DNA of 6,198 nucleotides from CAZYMI01 sp964648505 (GTDB lineage Bacteria > Pseudomonadota > Alphaproteobacteria > Micavibrionales > Micavibrionaceae). The notes beneath the pieces are model-generated. The model had not been told where the DNA came from. It made no database searches and worked only from the letters and a program-made list of their open reading frames with translations. The translations under genes were made by a program, and so were the position numbers. Position 1 is the first letter of the stretch, and the number at the start of each line of letters is the position of its first letter. The stretch is taken from contig CAZYMI010000033.1 of NCBI GenBank assembly GCA_964648505.1, positions 1-6,198 of the forward strand. Reading direction: 5' to 3'. This document shows, in pieces, positions 4,390 to 6,198 of this stretch.

Positions 4390-6198
4390 TTCCTGAACTT
4401 GGTTTTAGCTTGTTAATTCTAGCCATGTTATGCGCGAGTCTTCCCTTGCTTGTTTTTAAAGGTCGCTTGCCGGGCGCGCTTATACGAACCAGCACGTATC
4501 TTCAATTTACTTTAATTACAGGGGCTTTTTTATGCCTGATGTTTTGCTTTTTATGGTCTGATTTTTCTGTTGAAGTTGTTGTTAATAATTCACATACACT
4601 TAAACCTTTGCTTTATAAAATTGGCGGCGTTTGGGGAAACCATGAAGGATCCATGCTTCTTTGGGTGCTTGTATTAACCTTGTTTGCCTCCCTGGTTGGC
4701 GTTTCACGCACCCTTGCAGATGATCTGAAAACAGCAACGCTCAGTGTTCAATCTTTTATTACCTTCCTGTTTTTAGCCTTTATCTGTTTTGCATCAAATC
4801 CTTTTAAGCGAATTGATCCGCCTGCGATTGAAGGCAATGACTTAAATCCCCTTTTACAAGACCCCGGACTTGTATTTCATCCCCCTCTCTTATATATCGG
4901 CTATGTTGGCTTATCTTTAATTTTTTCCTTTGCACTTGGCGGTCTTTTTTTAAAAAAGGTTGATCGGGCCTGGGCGCTTGCAATTAAACCATGGGTCATG
5001 GTGGCCTGGTCTGCCCTTGGCGCAGGAATCGCGCTTGGATCATGGTGGGCTTATTATGAACTAGGCTGGGGCGGCTTCTGGTTTTGGGATCCTGTTGAAA
5101 ACGCATCACTCATGCCGTGGCTTTTAGCAACTGCCCTGCTGCATTCTATTTTGGTGATTGAAAAGCGTGGCGGCTTTATACGCTGGAGTATACTATTAGC
5201 CCTTCTAGCTTTTGCTTTTTCTATGCTTGGAACATTTTTAGTACGTTCAGGTGTGCTGACTTCTGTGCATGCTTTTGCGCTCGATCCAGGCAGGGGATCA
5301 TTGCTGCTTTTGATTCTTTTTATACTGCTTGGGTACGCGCTTTATAAATTAGCACGCGACTGGGATATATATGCAGCAAACATCACCATCGAGCCCCTTA
5401 GTCGTGAAAACATGCTGTTGTTAAACAATCTTTTTTTATGCACGATTACAGCCACAATTTTTATCGGCACGCTTTATCCTCTTTTTCTATCTGTGCTTGA
5501 TGCTGGCGCTGTTGCCGTTGGGCCCCCCTATTTTCATACAACAGTGTTTCCGCTTGCAGCGCCTATGTTCGCTTTGATGGGGGTTGCTGCGCTCGTGCCA
5601 TGGAAGGTCGGGAAAATTTCTTCCCTGCACAAACCTGTTACAGCCTTATGCGGCTTTGTCATTTTCGGTGTCATTCTAATTGCTGTTTTAAACAATCGTG
5701 GCCCGTGGCTCGCCATACCTGCATTTGGTTTTTCTTTATGGGTTCTTTCAGGGGCGGTGTTGGCTTACAGCAAAACACTTAAAATCTATGGCCATATCCT
5801 GAAAGTACCCTTGCATTATTCTGCCATGAGCCTTGCGCATCTAAGTGTTGCGATTGCTTTAATTGGTATGATTGGCGTTGGTTTATGGCGACAAGAAGCA
5901 GAAGCCGTGATGATACCAGGTCAAAAGTTGCAAATTGGTGGTTACACCTTAACACTAAATAAAATTGATGATGTGTTTAAAGAAAATTACATCGCGGCTC
6001 AAGCAGATTTTTCAATCAGAAAAAATGGTGAGCTGCTGTCAAATAAAGCGTTACCTGAAAAACGTTATTACCCCTCAGCTGACACGACAACAACAGAAGC
6101 CGATATAATCTTATCTCCCTTCAATGATCTCTATGTGGTACTGGGCGAAGTGCAGCCCGGGCTTAAAGGTTGGGCTGTTAAAGCGTGGGTGCACCCGC
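4386..6198 (+). CDS. ccmF: Cytochrome c haem lyase subunit CcmF, 3' end cut off by window
   Basis: Large polytopic inner-membrane protein that accepts haem from CcmE and, with CcmH and CcmI, ligates it to CxxCH motifs of apocytochrome c. I translated the frame by hand from the ATG at 4386. It stays open for 604 codons to the window end. Relatives are about 650 residues, so only about 50 are missing. Landmarks are WGNHEGS (83-89), the NPLLQDPGLVFHPPLLY block with His165, the WWD region from SWWAYYELGWGG to FWFWDPVEN (219-239), and His253, His295 and His485. The first three histidines keep exactly the E. coli spacing of His173, His261 and His303, and His485 is within two residues of the place expected for His491. 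Residue 231 is Phe where relatives usually have Trp in the WWD motif. The start overlaps the ccmE stop (ATGA) with AAAGG upstream. Confidence 0.97.
   Translation, partial: MIPELGFSLLILAMLCASLPLLVFKGRLPGALIRTSTYLQFTLITGAFLCLMFCFLWSDFSVEVVVNNSHTLKPLLYKIGGVWGNHEGSMLLWVLVLTLFASLVGVSRTLADDLKTATLSVQSFITFLFLAFICFASNPFKRIDPPAIEGNDLNPLLQDPGLVFHPPLLYIGYVGLSLIFSFALGGLFLKKVDRAWALAIKPWVMVAWSALGAGIALGSWWAYYELGWGGFWFWDPVENASLMPWLLATALLHSILVIEKRGGFIRWSILLALLAFAFSMLGTFLVRSGVLTSVHAFALDPGRGSLLLLILFILLGYALYKLARDWDIYAANITIEPLSRENMLLLNNLFLCTITATIFIGTLYPLFLSVLDAGAVAVGPPYFHTTVFPLAAPMFALMGVAALVPWKVGKISSLHKPVTALCGFVIFGVILIAVLNNRGPWLAIPAFGFSLWVLSGAVLAYSKTLKIYGHILKVPLHYSAMSLAHLSVAIALIGMIGVGLWRQEAEAVMIPGQKLQIGGYTLTLNKIDDVFKENYIAAQADFSIRKNGELLSNKALPEKRYYPSADTTTTEADIILSPFNDLYVVLGEVQPGLKGWAVKAWVHP

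Noticed and set aside
4386..6198. Possible frameshift or pseudogene in ccmF, since it has no stop in the window
   Set aside because: Hand translation of all 604 codons shows a continuous frame with conserved motifs spread to the end. It is simply truncated by the window edge.
1..6198. tRNA, rRNA, CRISPR array, insertion sequence or integration site
   Set aside because: No cloverleaf, regularly spaced repeats, transposase frame or long terminal repeats were seen. The only repeats are the short ones around the ccmA-proximal terminator.

Overview
The window shows one half of a divergent locus of an alphaproteobacterium with a moderately AT-rich genome. The taxonomic call rests on two things: the AcnA-type aconitase sequence, and its head-to-head position next to ccmA, a pairing I know from alphaproteobacteria. 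I cannot place it more finely. Intracellular, marine or other AT-biased alphaproteobacterial lineages are all possible.

Region 1 (1-1507, minus strand) is the N-terminal 502 residues of aconitate hydratase A (acnA). It is cut by the window edge at the first cysteine of its CxxC iron-sulfur ligand pair. Region 2 (1508-1854) is a 347-base divergent intergenic region. It carries the acnA ribosome binding site, a likely acnA promoter, a short palindrome, two mutually exclusive hairpins, and a strong plus-strand Rho-independent terminator whose 3' arm has been duplicated. No gene lies upstream of that terminator on its strand. It therefore points to an unannotated small RNA (about 1725-1818) or to a leader attenuator in front of ccmA.

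Region 3 (1855-6198, plus strand) is a tightly packed cytochrome c maturation (System I) operon, ccmA-ccmB-ccmC-ccmD-ccmE-ccmF, with ccmF running off the right edge. Most junctions are four-base ATGA stop/start overlaps. The ccmC/ccmD gap is 4 bases, and ccmE starts inside the end of ccmD. ccmD and ccmF are easy to overlook: ccmD is only 44 residues and ccmF has no stop codon in the window.

Functionally, CcmC with CcmD loads haem onto the periplasmic haem chaperone CcmE through a histidine. The CcmAB ABC transporter uses ATP to release haem-loaded CcmE from CcmCD. CcmF, with partners expected downstream (ccmG, ccmH, ccmI), transfers haem to apocytochrome c. The key haem-handling residues are visible in CcmC, CcmE and CcmF, so the pathway looks functional. 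This is mainly a conserved housekeeping region. The least explained part is the acnA-ccmA intergenic region.
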